From assembly GCA_022826945.1 (NCBI GenBank), contig JAJDTY010000083.1, forward strand, positions 1-38,989: DNA of 38,989 nt, in the 5' to 3' direction. Below are positions 17,278 to 25,657 of this stretch, in pieces. The notes beneath the pieces were generated by a model, which saw nothing but the letters and a program-made list of their open reading frames with translations, did no database searches and had not been told where the DNA came from. A program made the position numbers and the translations under genes. The stretch comes from Candidatus Binatia bacterium. GTDB taxonomy: Bacteria > Desulfobacterota > Binatia > Bin18. The stretch's first letter is position 1, and every line of letters starts with the position of its first letter.

Positions 17278-18009
17278 TCAAAGCGTCGAGCCCTCGATGA
17301 TCTTTCGCGCCTCGCGGAAGATGGAATGAAACATGGGCTGCGTGAGCCGACCGGTAAAGGTATTCTGTTGGCTGGGATGGTAGGAACCAATGAGGGTGAC
17401 GTCATCCAGGTCGTAACGCTGGCCATGTCCGAATTTCGGTCTGGGCGTCGGAACCCGCAGGCCGACTTCTCGCCGGGCTTTGAGATAGGCTGAAAAAGCC
17501 AGTTGTCCCAGCCCAACAACGACCCTGACCTGTTTCAGCAATTGGATTTCACGCAGCAAATAGGGCTGGCAGGCGTCAAATTCTTCTCGCGATGGCTTGT
17601 TGTCCGGCGGTGCACAGTGGACGGCCGCGGTGATATACGCGCCCTGTAATCTGAGGCCATCATCGATATGGGTTGAAGTTGGCTGGTTGGCAAAGCCAGA
17701 GGCGTATAATGCACCGAACACCCAGTCTCCACTACGGTCTCCGGTAAACACCCGCCCCGTTCGGTTGCCACCGTGCGCGGCCGGCGCAAGGCCAACGATA
17801 TACAGACGCGCGGTGCGGTCACCCAGACTCGGAACCGGCTTTCCCCAATAGTCCCAGTCGCGGTAGCGTTTGACTTTTTCCTGAGCCGTACGCTGGCAGT
17901 GCTGAATGAGCCGGGGGCAGCGCCGGCAGGCAACGATCTGGCGTTGGAGTTGGACGATAGTCCGCGAAGAGTAAACGTGTCCAGCTTTTTTGTCTGTATT
18001 GGAAGACAC
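17278..18009 (-). CDS. Type-5 uracil-DNA glycosylase (UDGb)
   Basis: A 243-aa family 5 uracil-DNA glycosylase. Motif A is GLAPAAHGGNRTGRVFTGD and the C-terminal motif is HPSQQNTFTGRLT, both diagnostic of UDGb. Four Cys (28, 31, 132, 147) fit the 4Fe-4S cluster of the family. It removes uracil, and probably hypoxanthine or xanthine, from DNA during base excision repair. The only start in frame upstream of the conserved core is GTG at 18009, and the first 14 or so codons lie inside copy 2 of the 53-nt inverted repeat, so the N terminus was built from the repeat. It lies 36 nt downstream of pepA. Confidence 0.9.
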   Translation of the reverse strand: MSSNTDKKAGHVYSSRTIVQLQRQIVACRRCPRLIQHCQRTAQEKVKRYRDWDYWGKPVPSLGDRTARLYIVGLAPAAHGGNRTGRVFTGDRSGDWVFGALYASGFANQPTSTHIDDGLRLQGAYITAAVHCAPPDNKPSREEFDACQPYLLREIQLLKQVRVVVGLGQLAFSAYLKARREVGLRVPTPRPKFGHGQRYDLDDVTLIGSYHPSQQNTFTGRLTQPMFHSIFREARKIIEGSTL

Positions 18010-18019
18010 GTTTACTCTT
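17967..18019. repeat. 53-nt inverted-repeat element, copy 2
   Basis: Perfect 15-bp arms AAGAGTAAACGTGTC (17967-17981) and reverse complement (18005-18019) with a 23-nt centre. Its first 22 nt are identical to the reverse complement of copy 1 at 13554-13606, and the right arm is identical except one base. The length is the same. It lies across the 5' end of the UDGb gene. Confidence 0.85.
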
Positions 18020-18045
18020 TATCCCCGTCTCCCCGGCGGCTGGCC

Positions 18046-19524
18046 TTACAAATTCAGTATATACTGCACGAGCGTCCGCACGCCAAAGCCGGTGCCGCCT
18101 CTGGGGGCATGCGGCAGGGCTCGCTCCGAAAAGGCCGGACCGGCAATATCCAGATGCGCCCAGGGAACCTCCGAGACAAACTCTTCAAGAAACAGCGCCG
18201 CGGTAATCGCCCCCCCATAGCCCCCACCGATATTTTTAATGTCGGCAATAGGACTCTTGATGTCGTCCTTATACTCCTTCACTAGGGGCATGGGCCATAA
18301 TTGTTCGCCCGTCTCTTTGCTGCTGGCCAACAAATCGTCCGTCAGCTGCTGATTATTGCTGAACAGCCCGGCGACTCGGGAGCCCAGGGCGACCATGCAG
18401 GCGCCGGTTAAGGTAGCCAGGTCAATAATGACGTCGGGCTTGTCTTCTACGGCACAGATCAGCGCATCAGCCAGGATCAGACGGCCCTCTGCATCCGTAT
18501 TGAGGACCTCGACGGTTTTGCCGTTTCGATAACTGATAATATCACCGGGTTTCTGAGCCGTTCCGCTCGGCATATTTTCCGACGAGGGCACATATCCCGT
18601 GACCTGCACCTGCGGTTTGAGCGCGGCAATCGCCCGCATTGTCCCGAGTACCGTTGCGCCACCCGACATATCAATCTTCATCGTCTCCATGGACTTCGCT
18701 GGCTTGAGCGACAGTCCACCGGAGTCAAAGGTAAGCCCCTTCCCGACCAGGGCAACCTTCTTTTTGGGCTTTGCGGAGGGGGTATAGCGCAGCTTGATGA
18801 AGCGTGGCTCTTCTGGACCGCCGCGCGAAACCGCGAGCAGGCCATGCATTTTGGCCGCCTTGATCTTGTTCACGCCCCAGACTTCGGTTTTGAGCCCGTT
18901 TCCGTCAGAGAGTTTTTTTGCCTGATTTGCTAAATAGGTAGGTGTGGAAACCGAAGCCGGTTCATTGACCAAATCGCGCGCCAGAAAGACTCCCGGAACA
19001 GTATTCTGGACCGTTTCTAGGGACTGGCTCAGCCGAACACTTTTCCTGAGACCGGGACCGGCCAGGGTGAAGGTCTCGATGGCCGTCTTTTTTCCGTTGT
19101 CGGATTTATACTTCTGAAAGACATAGCCGGACAGCAGTATCCCTTCGAGGATAGCGGCACCCATGCCCTGAACATCCATGCCTGGTTCGACAAACCACGC
19201 TAGGCTCTTCGCGCGTTGCTCCTGCGCCTGGCGGCGGGCGGTAGCTCCGACCTGACGCCAGGTGGACGGCTCAATGCTCGCCTGCTTCCCGAGCCCGACC
19301 AGCAGAATCAATACGCTGGGGAGACGTTTATGCGTATGAAAGAGGAGGGTCTCACCTCGTTTACCTTGAAATCGGCTGCGTCTCACCTGCTCCCGCAGCA
19401 CGCCGTCCACAGCGGCATCGAGGGCTTTCAGATGTGCGGCGTTGTGTTTCCCTTGAGCGACCGAGACAACTAGCAGGTCACTGCGTATGGCCGTAATGGA
19501 TTGCGATTGAATCCGAACGTTCAT
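18046..19524 (-). CDS. pepA: Leucyl aminopeptidase, M17 family
   Basis: A 492-aa M17 cytosolic aminopeptidase with all six residues of the dinuclear metal and catalytic site visible: Lys262 and Asp267 (GKGLTFDSGG), Asp285 (KIDMSGG), and Asp344, Glu346, Arg348 in the family signature NTDAEGRL. The N-terminal macro-like domain (1-160) and C-terminal catalytic domain have usual lengths. It removes N-terminal amino acids, Leu preferred, as a hexamer; in some bacteria PepA also binds DNA. ATG at 19524 follows AAGGAAGAAGG. It is followed after 36 nt by the UDGb gene and preceded by two small genes on the same strand. Confidence 0.95.
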   Translation of the reverse strand: MNVRIQSQSITAIRSDLLVVSVAQGKHNAAHLKALDAAVDGVLREQVRRSRFQGKRGETLLFHTHKRLPSVLILLVGLGKQASIEPSTWRQVGATARRQAQEQRAKSLAWFVEPGMDVQGMGAAILEGILLSGYVFQKYKSDNGKKTAIETFTLAGPGLRKSVRLSQSLETVQNTVPGVFLARDLVNEPASVSTPTYLANQAKKLSDGNGLKTEVWGVNKIKAAKMHGLLAVSRGGPEEPRFIKLRYTPSAKPKKKVALVGKGLTFDSGGLSLKPAKSMETMKIDMSGGATVLGTMRAIAALKPQVQVTGYVPSSENMPSGTAQKPGDIISYRNGKTVEVLNTDAEGRLILADALICAVEDKPDVIIDLATLTGACMVALGSRVAGLFSNNQQLTDDLLASSKETGEQLWPMPLVKEYKDDIKSPIADIKNIGGGYGGAITAALFLEEFVSEVPWAHLDIAGPAFSERALPHAPRGGTGFGVRTLVQYILNL

Positions 19525-19569
19525 AGCCTTCTTCCTTTTCTTATAGAAGTCTGGACTCAGGCCAGAGTA

Positions 19570-19737
19570 TTACGAAGCTGGGGCCGCTTCGCGTGCCCGA
19601 GCGCGCAACTGCCGTTTGACAGAACGGATGTTGCGCCGGATCTTTTTGAGTTCTTTGTGCTCCTTTTGCTCCAGGGCAGTATCGCGTTGCCCTTTGAGTT
19701 CCTTCATCTGTTTTTTCAGGTCGGCCTTTTCTGCCAT
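19570..19737 (-). CDS. Small basic coiled-coil protein (55 aa)
   Basis: A 55-aa protein made almost wholly of charged helix: KKQMKELKGQRDTALEQKEHKELKKIRRNIRSVKRQLRARARE. Net charge is strongly positive and a coiled coil is likely. ATG at 19737 follows AAGGAAGAG at a good distance, which is the main argument that it is real. It lies 10 nt after the zinc-ribbon/TM gene and 45 nt before pepA. No function is known to me. Confidence 0.6.
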   Translation of the reverse strand: MAEKADLKKQMKELKGQRDTALEQKEHKELKKIRRNIRSVKRQLRARAREAAPAS

Positions 19738-19747
19738 GGTCTCTTCC

Positions 19748-20056
19748 TTATTCTTCCTTTTCTTCTTGGCCTTGGTTTGGCTTGAATGTCTTTTTTGCCA
19801 GATAAAACATTGCCGCGCCAGCCGCCCCATACATCAGTATGCCCTCAATCAGTCCGACTCCGCCAGCGAGCATGAGCACCAGAACAACCAGCGCCGTCCC
19901 AATGACGGCCACAACCTTTTCAATCCGCTCCTCCCGGTCGCGAACCTCCTCCACATGTGCACTCACCTGTGTTCCACACTCTGGACAACGCCCACTACGC
20001 TTCCGATAGAGAATTTTCCCGCACTGGGGACAGGGAATCCGGAGATGGAGTGGCAT
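19748..20056 (-). CDS. Zinc-ribbon membrane protein, hypothetical
   Basis: A 102-aa protein with a double CxxC zinc ribbon (Cys9, Cys12, Cys24, Cys27 in PCPQCG and RCPECG), a short charged linker and two TM segments at about 48-67 and 69-86, ending in an acidic tail (QGQEEKEE). It resembles a generic zinc-ribbon membrane protein; no function is assigned. ATG at 20056 lacks a clear ribosome site. It sits downstream of korAB behind a hairpin and probably forms a unit with the 55-aa gene. Confidence 0.65.
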   Translation of the reverse strand: MPLHLRIPCPQCGKILYRKRSGRCPECGTQVSAHVEEVRDREERIEKVVAVIGTALVVLVLMLAGGVGLIEGILMYGAAGAAMFYLAKKTFKPNQGQEEKEE

Positions 20057-20069
20057 ACGCTAGAAACAC

Positions 20070-20112
20070 GAAGGCCCCGGCTCGTCACACATAGAGACAA
20101 ACAGGGGCCTTC
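20070..20112 (-). terminator. Hairpin after korB, likely terminator
   Basis: GAAGGCCCC (20070-20078) pairs perfectly with GGGGCCTTC (20104-20112), 9 bp with a 25-nt loop, 17 nt past the korB stop. The trailing bases on the minus strand are GTGTTTCT, a weak T-tract, so termination may be partial. Confidence 0.55.
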
Positions 20113-20128
20113 TCAACTGTTGACAAAG

Positions 20129-21142
20129 TTATTCTACGGACCAGACATCTCCGCGACGCAGGAGGGTATCAATATTCCCCGGGCCGGACTTCTCAATAGC
20201 GTCCTGAATCTGTTTGTTCATCAAAGACTCAATCGTCGGCCGTTCGGTGGAAAACAGGATCCCAACCGGTGTGGGGAAGTTGGGCGGTGTCATGCGACCG
20301 AGCAAATAGGCCAGAGTCTGATCGTGTTCATCGTGAACCAATAGATCTGAGGTGCTGATACCGTTTCCAATAGTCACTACTTCAGGAGTTAAGCCGTTGA
20401 GGCGAATACCCCGGTCTTTGTTCTTGCCAAAAACCATGGGTTTGCCATGCTCAAGCAGTAGTTGGGTGTCGGCCTTGGAGTCTTTCGCCTTCAGGTATTC
20501 CCAGGCTCCGTCATTATAGACGTTGCAGTTTTGCAGGATTTCAATGAACGCTCCGCCCTTATGGGCGGCTGCCCGCCTCAGCGTTTCTTGCTGATGCTTG
20601 GCTTCGGTGTCGATACTGCGGGCAATAAACGTCGCCTCTGCCCCCATCGCCAAGGCTATCGGATTGAGTGGATGGTCGGCCGAGCCCATCGGCGTGGATT
20701 TGGCAACTTTGCCGAGTTCCGAGGTCGGCGAGTATTGGCCCTTCGTCAGACCGTAAATCCGGTTGTTGAAGAGCATGATTTTGAGCTCAACATTCCGGCG
20801 CAGTGCGTGGATGAGATGATTGCCACCAATGCTCAACCCGTCGCCGTCACCCGTGACCAGCCAGATATGCAGGTCGGGCCGGGAGACCTTGAGTCCGGTT
20901 GCAATCGCCGGTGCCCGACCATGAATGGTATGAAAGCCATACGTATTCATGTAGTACGGGAAACGACTCGAACAGCCGATCCCCGAAATGAAAACCGCTT
21001 TTTCTTTTGGAATGCCGAGCTCAGGGAAGATTTTTTGGACCTGAGCCAGAATGGCATAATCCCCACAGCCCGGACACCAACGGACGTCCTGGTCTGAAAC
21101 AAAGTCTTTCCGAGTCAATTTTACCGCAGCTTCTGTGCTCAT
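20129..21142 (-). CDS. korB: 2-oxoacid:ferredoxin oxidoreductase, beta subunit
   Basis: A 337-aa thiamine-diphosphate-binding subunit. The cluster cysteines are Cys23 and Cys26 (WCPGCGDY) and Cys57 (GIGCSSRFP); the ThDP motif runs from GDGDGLSIGGNH (98-109) to the NN pair at 126-127. With KorA it oxidatively decarboxylates a 2-oxoacid (2-oxoglutarate or pyruvate) to acyl-CoA and reduces ferredoxin; reversal serves reductive CO2 fixation. The two-subunit form with no separate ferredoxin subunits is the KorAB type seen in aerobes and microaerophiles. It starts 5 nt after korA. The exact 2-oxoacid is not decided by sequence. Confidence 0.92.
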   Translation of the reverse strand: MSTEAAVKLTRKDFVSDQDVRWCPGCGDYAILAQVQKIFPELGIPKEKAVFISGIGCSSRFPYYMNTYGFHTIHGRAPAIATGLKVSRPDLHIWLVTGDGDGLSIGGNHLIHALRRNVELKIMLFNNRIYGLTKGQYSPTSELGKVAKSTPMGSADHPLNPIALAMGAEATFIARSIDTEAKHQQETLRRAAAHKGGAFIEILQNCNVYNDGAWEYLKAKDSKADTQLLLEHGKPMVFGKNKDRGIRLNGLTPEVVTIGNGISTSDLLVHDEHDQTLAYLLGRMTPPNFPTPVGILFSTERPTIESLMNKQIQDAIEKSGPGNIDTLLRRGDVWSVE

Positions 21143-21147
21143 GGTCC

Positions 21148-23007
21148 TTAGTCCTCCAACATACGGGCAATGCGGGTTGCAACTTCAGACACCTTAAATG
21201 GACGGCCTTGGATTTTATTCAGCCCAACCGCGTCAACCAGATATTCGGCGCGGATCAGTTTGAGGAGCTGGCCCATATTCATCTCAGGGACCAGCACCTT
21301 TTCATATCGGCTGAGGATGTCCCCGAGGTCGGCAGGCAGCGGATTCAGATAGCGCAGATGGGCCTGAGCGACCGAATGGCCTTGCGCCTGAGCGGACTCG
21401 ACCGCGGCAGCAATAGCGCCATATGTACTCCCCCAACCCAGCACTAACAGCTTGCCCTGCTCGGGCCCCTTCACTTGAGTAGGCGGAATCTCCTGTGTGA
21501 TTTTCGCCACCTTTTGATGGCGGACGCGCACCATCTGTTCGTGGTTGGCAGGAGCGTAGCTGATATTGCCGGTCAGGTAGTCTTTTTCAATGCCGCCAAT
21601 ACGGTGCTCAAGACCGGGCGTCCCCGGTTTGACCCAGGGTCGGGCCAAGGTTTCTTCATCCCGCAGATAGGGGAAGAAGCCTTGCGGGTCGGTCCGAAAG
21701 TCGACCGAGATACTGGGCAGGTCGTCAACACTCGGCAGGAGCCAGGGCTCCGAGGCGTTGGCCAGGAATCCGTCGGTCAGCAGGATGACCGGAGTCATAT
21801 ACCGTATCGCGATTCGGGCTGCCTCAAAGGCGGCGTGAAAACAGTCAGCCGGTGTTGAGGCGGCAATCACGGGCAGGGGCGATTCTCCGTGCCGCCCATA
21901 GATCGCCTGGAGGAGGTCGGTCTGTTCAGGCTTGGTCGGCATACCCGTACTCGGCCCGGCCCGTTGGATATTGGTAATCACCATGGGCAGTTCAACCGAG
22001 GCGGCGAGACCCATGGTCTCACCCTTGAGATTCATCCCAGGGCCGCTGGTTGTGGTAATGGCCAGCGCCCCACCAAAGGCGGCACCCAGGGCGGCACCAA
22101 CCCCGGCAATTTCGTCCTCTGCCTGAAACGTATAGACGTTATAGTTTTTGTACTCGGCGAGTTCGTGCAGCACATCGCTGGCTGGCGTAATCGGGTAGCT
22201 GCCCAAAAAGAGTGGCAGCTCGGCTTTTTGGGCGGCAATCACAAAACCGAGAGCGGTCGCCGAGTTTCCCGTGATATTGCGATACGTCCCAGGATCGATC
22301 TCGGCCGGTTTGATCTCGTAGGACGAGGCAAACATGTCGGTGTTTTCACCCAGATTATAGCCGCCTTTGATAGCCAGGGTGTTGGCCTCGGCGACGACCG
22401 GGGTCTTCCCGAACCGTTGTTGTATCCACTCCAGGGTCGGCTCAATCGGACGATTAAAGAGCCAGGACACCACGCCGAGAGCAAAAAAGTTTCGACTCCG
22501 CATGACCGACCGGTTCGGCAGGCCCGTGTCCTTCAGAGCCAGGGTCGTCATTTTGGTGACTTCCACCTGATAGACTTGGTATTTATCCAGCGAACTGTCC
22601 TCAAGCGGGTTGTTTTCGTATTCGGCCTTTCTCAGGTTGGCCGAGGTAAATTCAGCCGGGTCAACAATGAGAATGCCGTTTTGCTTCAGATCGGCAATAT
22701 TGGTTTTGAGCGCGGCCGGATTCATACACACCAGGGCATCGAGATCGTCACCCGGTGTATAGACATTTTTATTACTGAAATTGATCTGAAAGGCGCTCAC
22801 ACCGTACAGCGTCCCCGTAGGAGCCCGGATTTCCGCCGGAAAGTCAGGTAAGGTCCCGACGTCATTCCCGGCAAGAACGGATTCGGATGTAAAACGGGTG
22901 CCGGTCAGCTGCATGCCGTCCCCGGAATCACCGGCAAAACGAATAACGACGCTTTCCCGTTCTTGCGTCGCCTTCTCTAGGGGCCCTCCCGCTGGATTGG
23001 TGGCCAT
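21148..23007 (-). CDS. korA: 2-oxoacid:ferredoxin oxidoreductase, fused gamma-alpha subunit
   Basis: A 619-aa fusion. Residues about 20-200 form the gamma domain (VVIRFAGDSGDGMQLTG at the start), residues from about 240 the alpha pyrimidine-binding domain with LGSYPITPASDVLHELAEY and the GAALGAAFGGALAITTTSGPGMNL segment, and the C-terminal part is domain II with LLVLGWGSTYGAI. It pairs with KorB. Start ATG at 23007 after GGAGGATATTCC. The 140-nt gap to the sppA stop holds the korAB promoter; I see no convincing consensus there. Confidence 0.93.
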   Translation of the reverse strand: MATNPAGGPLEKATQERESVVIRFAGDSGDGMQLTGTRFTSESVLAGNDVGTLPDFPAEIRAPTGTLYGVSAFQINFSNKNVYTPGDDLDALVCMNPAALKTNIADLKQNGILIVDPAEFTSANLRKAEYENNPLEDSSLDKYQVYQVEVTKMTTLALKDTGLPNRSVMRSRNFFALGVVSWLFNRPIEPTLEWIQQRFGKTPVVAEANTLAIKGGYNLGENTDMFASSYEIKPAEIDPGTYRNITGNSATALGFVIAAQKAELPLFLGSYPITPASDVLHELAEYKNYNVYTFQAEDEIAGVGAALGAAFGGALAITTTSGPGMNLKGETMGLAASVELPMVITNIQRAGPSTGMPTKPEQTDLLQAIYGRHGESPLPVIAASTPADCFHAAFEAARIAIRYMTPVILLTDGFLANASEPWLLPSVDDLPSISVDFRTDPQGFFPYLRDEETLARPWVKPGTPGLEHRIGGIEKDYLTGNISYAPANHEQMVRVRHQKVAKITQEIPPTQVKGPEQGKLLVLGWGSTYGAIAAAVESAQAQGHSVAQAHLRYLNPLPADLGDILSRYEKVLVPEMNMGQLLKLIRAEYLVDAVGLNKIQGRPFKVSEVATRIARMLED

Positions 23008-23147
23008 GGAATATCCTCCCCCCTTGCTGTCTCAGCGCTGTCCGCTCGGAATTGTTACAGATGAGTCTGAATATGAAACAGAAGATTATGGCTCGGTAGA
23101 ATATCCGACGTTATCAGTCCAAGGCAAGGGTCAAGCTGTCACCTAGG

Positions 23148-25016
23148 TTACAAAAAACGCAGAGAAAACGGGAGAATTGCCCATATTCGGTCTCGCTCCC
23201 AGGGCCAGTCGGTTCCATGCACTCTCCCGCCCAAAGGCAGGCGGCGTAAAAGGGAGGGGAAGCGGAGGAGGGAAGCAGGCTTGGGAAAACGTTCGACCCC
23301 AACCGGCCAGTAGTCAGGCAGCCCGACGCGATATTTGAGTTCCGCCAGGGCTTCCTCCAGTCCGCCGATCCGGTCAACCAGACCACGCGCCGCGGCCTGT
23401 CTTCCACTCCAGACCCGTCCTTGGGCGCAGGCGTCAACCGCCTCATAACTGAGCGACCGGCACTGGGCGACCTTTTTGACAAAGTCCCGGTAGAAACTCT
23501 GGATCTCGTTATTCATGCGCTCCTGTTCCGCCGGACCAAAGGCCAGATAGTCGGAGAACAGCGCCGCGCGCTTACCCCGGGTCAGGATTTCCTTATCCAG
23601 ACCAAGCTGAGTATACAGGCCCTGTAATACCGCCTTTCCGGCAATAACGCCAATCGAGCCGGTCACCGTCCCCTCCTCGGCAAAAACCGTCGTTCCGGCC
23701 AGCGCGATATAATATCCTCCAGACGCCGCCACATCGCCTAGAGAGATAATCACGGGTTTCTCTTCTTTGGTCTGGAGAATATCGTGCCAGACCAGATCGG
23801 AGGCCAGCCCGGACCCTCCCGGACTCGACACGCGGATAAGAACCCCGGCGATGTCGGGGTTTTCGCGGATGTGTCTGAGGTCCCGGATCACACTGCTGGA
23901 GCCGGTGGATTGAATCCCGTCGCTCCCGGTCTCGGTTTCGCCGCGCGTAATCGTCCCGCCCACCGTCATGAGGGCAATCCGCGCCGGAGGATACCGGAGC
24001 GCCTGGCGCCGCATGAGTCGTCCGCGACGCCGCAGATAGGCATCCGCTTCAATGATACGCACGCTCTCGGCCGCGTTCACGCCATCCGCCTGTCCTGCTT
24101 TTTCAGTCTGCCCCTCACGGCTTTCGAGCCAGGGCGGGATATCATCCTCATAGCCGATATGATCGATCAGGCCCGCTTCCTGGGCTTCATGAGGCAGAAA
24201 CAATCCCTGGTCAATGAGGTCACGCACGGTCGTTTTGTCTGTATTCCGGGTTGAGGCGACTCCCTCGACAATCTGATCGTACAGGTCGTCCAGCAGGCTG
24301 TTCATCATCTCCCGATGAGGCTCAGACAGGGATGTTCGCGTAAACGGCTCCCCGGCCGACTTGTACTGACCGGCCTGAGTGACCTGGGCCTCGATACCCA
24401 GCTTGTCGAGTGCACCCTTAAAGAACATCGTTTCGGCCGCAAGACCGGTGACGGTCAGGTGCCCGGCCGGAGCCATCGCCACCGCATTGGCCGCGCTGGC
24501 GAGGTAATATTCCTGGGTGCCCCCCTCGGCCAGATAAACGAGGACGTATTTCCCGGCCTGACGGAGCGCCTGAATGGAACGCCGCAGATTTTGCAGCCGC
24601 GCCCAGCCGGTGTCCAGATTGTCGATGACGAGCACAACAGCGCTGATCTGCTCATCCTCACGCGCCCAGCGCAAAAGAGTCGTCAGGCCGAACAGGTCCG
24701 GCGCAACTGGGCGTCGAAACGGCAGAAAGCCCAGGACACCCGCTTCGGCAATATGACCAGTCAGCTCTATCTGAAGAGTGTTATACGGCCGGTGCCGTCC
24801 GGTGAGGCGGACAAGAAGATCGATGGCCCAAAGAACGCAACGCGTAATGCTGCGGAACAGGAAGCGTATCACAACTATAGAACAGTCTATGCTTCCCTTG
24901 CCGGCTTCGGCAAGGGTATCTGAGTTTGGCTCCACCACAGCCTGGGAGTCGCGACCCGTGCTAGGGCGTGGATTTCCAAAATTCGGGGGCCATTTTTTGC
25001 CGAAATTCAGTGCCAC
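23148..25016 (-). CDS. sppA: Signal peptide peptidase SppA, 67K type
   Basis: A 622-aa membrane-anchored serine protease with the tandem S49 layout of 67-kDa SppA. One TM segment lies near residues 47-70. Catalytic Lys219 is in QYKSAGEPFTR of the first repeat and Ser432 in GDVAASGGYYIA of the second. It cleaves signal peptides left in the inner membrane. The annotated GTG at 25016 gives a 46-residue leader (MALNFGKKWPPNFG...) with no family match, and its DNA borders the AT-rich palindrome cluster; GTG at 24872, directly before the TM segment, is an equally good or better start. The first residues should be treated as uncertain. Confidence 0.9.
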   Translation of the reverse strand: MALNFGKKWPPNFGNPRPSTGRDSQAVVEPNSDTLAEAGKGSIDCSIVVIRFLFRSITRCVLWAIDLLVRLTGRHRPYNTLQIELTGHIAEAGVLGFLPFRRPVAPDLFGLTTLLRWAREDEQISAVVLVIDNLDTGWARLQNLRRSIQALRQAGKYVLVYLAEGGTQEYYLASAANAVAMAPAGHLTVTGLAAETMFFKGALDKLGIEAQVTQAGQYKSAGEPFTRTSLSEPHREMMNSLLDDLYDQIVEGVASTRNTDKTTVRDLIDQGLFLPHEAQEAGLIDHIGYEDDIPPWLESREGQTEKAGQADGVNAAESVRIIEADAYLRRRGRLMRRQALRYPPARIALMTVGGTITRGETETGSDGIQSTGSSSVIRDLRHIRENPDIAGVLIRVSSPGGSGLASDLVWHDILQTKEEKPVIISLGDVAASGGYYIALAGTTVFAEEGTVTGSIGVIAGKAVLQGLYTQLGLDKEILTRGKRAALFSDYLAFGPAEQERMNNEIQSFYRDFVKKVAQCRSLSYEAVDACAQGRVWSGRQAAARGLVDRIGGLEEALAELKYRVGLPDYWPVGVERFPKPASLLRFPSLLRRLPLGGRVHGTDWPWERDRIWAILPFSLRFL

Positions 25017-25047
25017 CTTCCCCTCAAAAGTAGAGAAAAGTAGAAAA

Positions 25048-25329
25048 ATTTCATGTTCATATTTGATGAAATCTCGAAAAAACCCTTATGGGGCAGGGAA
25101 TTAGCGACTTTTTTTCATATTTCATGAAATATGAAAATTTCACGCTTGTTTCAGGCTTAAAATTCCGACTTTGGGACGGTATTTGCGAGGTTTTAGGGGT
25201 GAAATTCGACCTTCCAGAATGCCATTCAGCCGCCGAGAATGAGGCCGGAGAGGAAGGCGGTTGCGTGCGTGGTGACAGGGATTTCCATATTTCAGATATG
25301 GTGAAATTTCACTTTTTCTGAAATTTCAG
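25048..25329. repeat. Cluster of AT-rich palindromes with GAAATTTC/TTTCATGAAA cores
   Basis: Members: ATTTCAT/ATGAAAT with 11-nt spacer (25048-25072); a perfect 26-nt palindrome centred between 25124 and 25125 (25112-25137); CCATAT/ATATGG (25285-25301); GTGAAATTTCAC (25301-25312); CTGAAATTTCAG (25318-25329). They share TTTCA/TGAAA half-sites with irregular spacing. Confidence 0.7.
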
Positions 25330-25477
25330 GCTGCTCTCGTGCAGCTCGAACAGGGACAAAATGGGGAGTTGGTTGCCTCGATACGGCCCCTAGACCTCCC
25401 CCTAATCTGCATCACACGTTTAGAGGGAGAGGGCTGGAGCAGTTTACGATACGTTGTCGTCCCATCGCTCCCCCTTC

Positions 25478-25549
25478 GTCATGCCGGACATGATCCGGCA
25501 TCCAGCGGGCGGGGAGTGGGGCTGGATTCCTGCCTGCGCAGGAATGACG
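25478..25549. repeat. 72-nt dispersed palindromic repeat
   Basis: Ends are CGTCAT and ATGACG. Inside are two hairpins: TGCCGGA/TCCGGCA (25482-25500) and ATTCCTGC/GCAGGAAT (25526-25545). This is the widespread intergenic repeat whose translation gives SFLRRQES-type peptides, seen in many proteobacterial genomes. Confidence 0.75.
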
Positions 25550-25657
25550 GGCGGCTACACAGCATCGCAATTTGCTCTAGGGTGAGGGGGTCTGACTGCG
25601 TTTGAGCAATACGCCCGAGAGTAACTTGACACCAGTCAATGAAGAAACCAAACCGTA

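Larger units (their letters stand above)
25017..25657. other. Long non-coding stretch at left edge of the accessory region
   Basis: About 640 nt without a supported gene. It contains the AT-rich palindrome cluster (25048-25329), an imperfect hairpin at about 25397-25430 (CTCCCCCTAA with TTTAGAGGGAG), and a 72-nt dispersed repeat (25478-25549). Small open frames here lack ribosome sites and family matches. The composition is visibly more AT-rich than the flanking core genes. Confidence 0.6.

Noticed and set aside
21889..22851. A 320-codon open frame on the plus strand opposite korA
   Set aside because: It is antisense to a clear, intact korA gene, has no ribosome site and no recognisable motif; GC-rich third positions explain its length.
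25048..25329. A CRISPR array, suggested by repeated palindromic cores
   Set aside because: The units are short, differ from each other and have irregular spacing; there are no uniform repeats or spacers and no cas genes.
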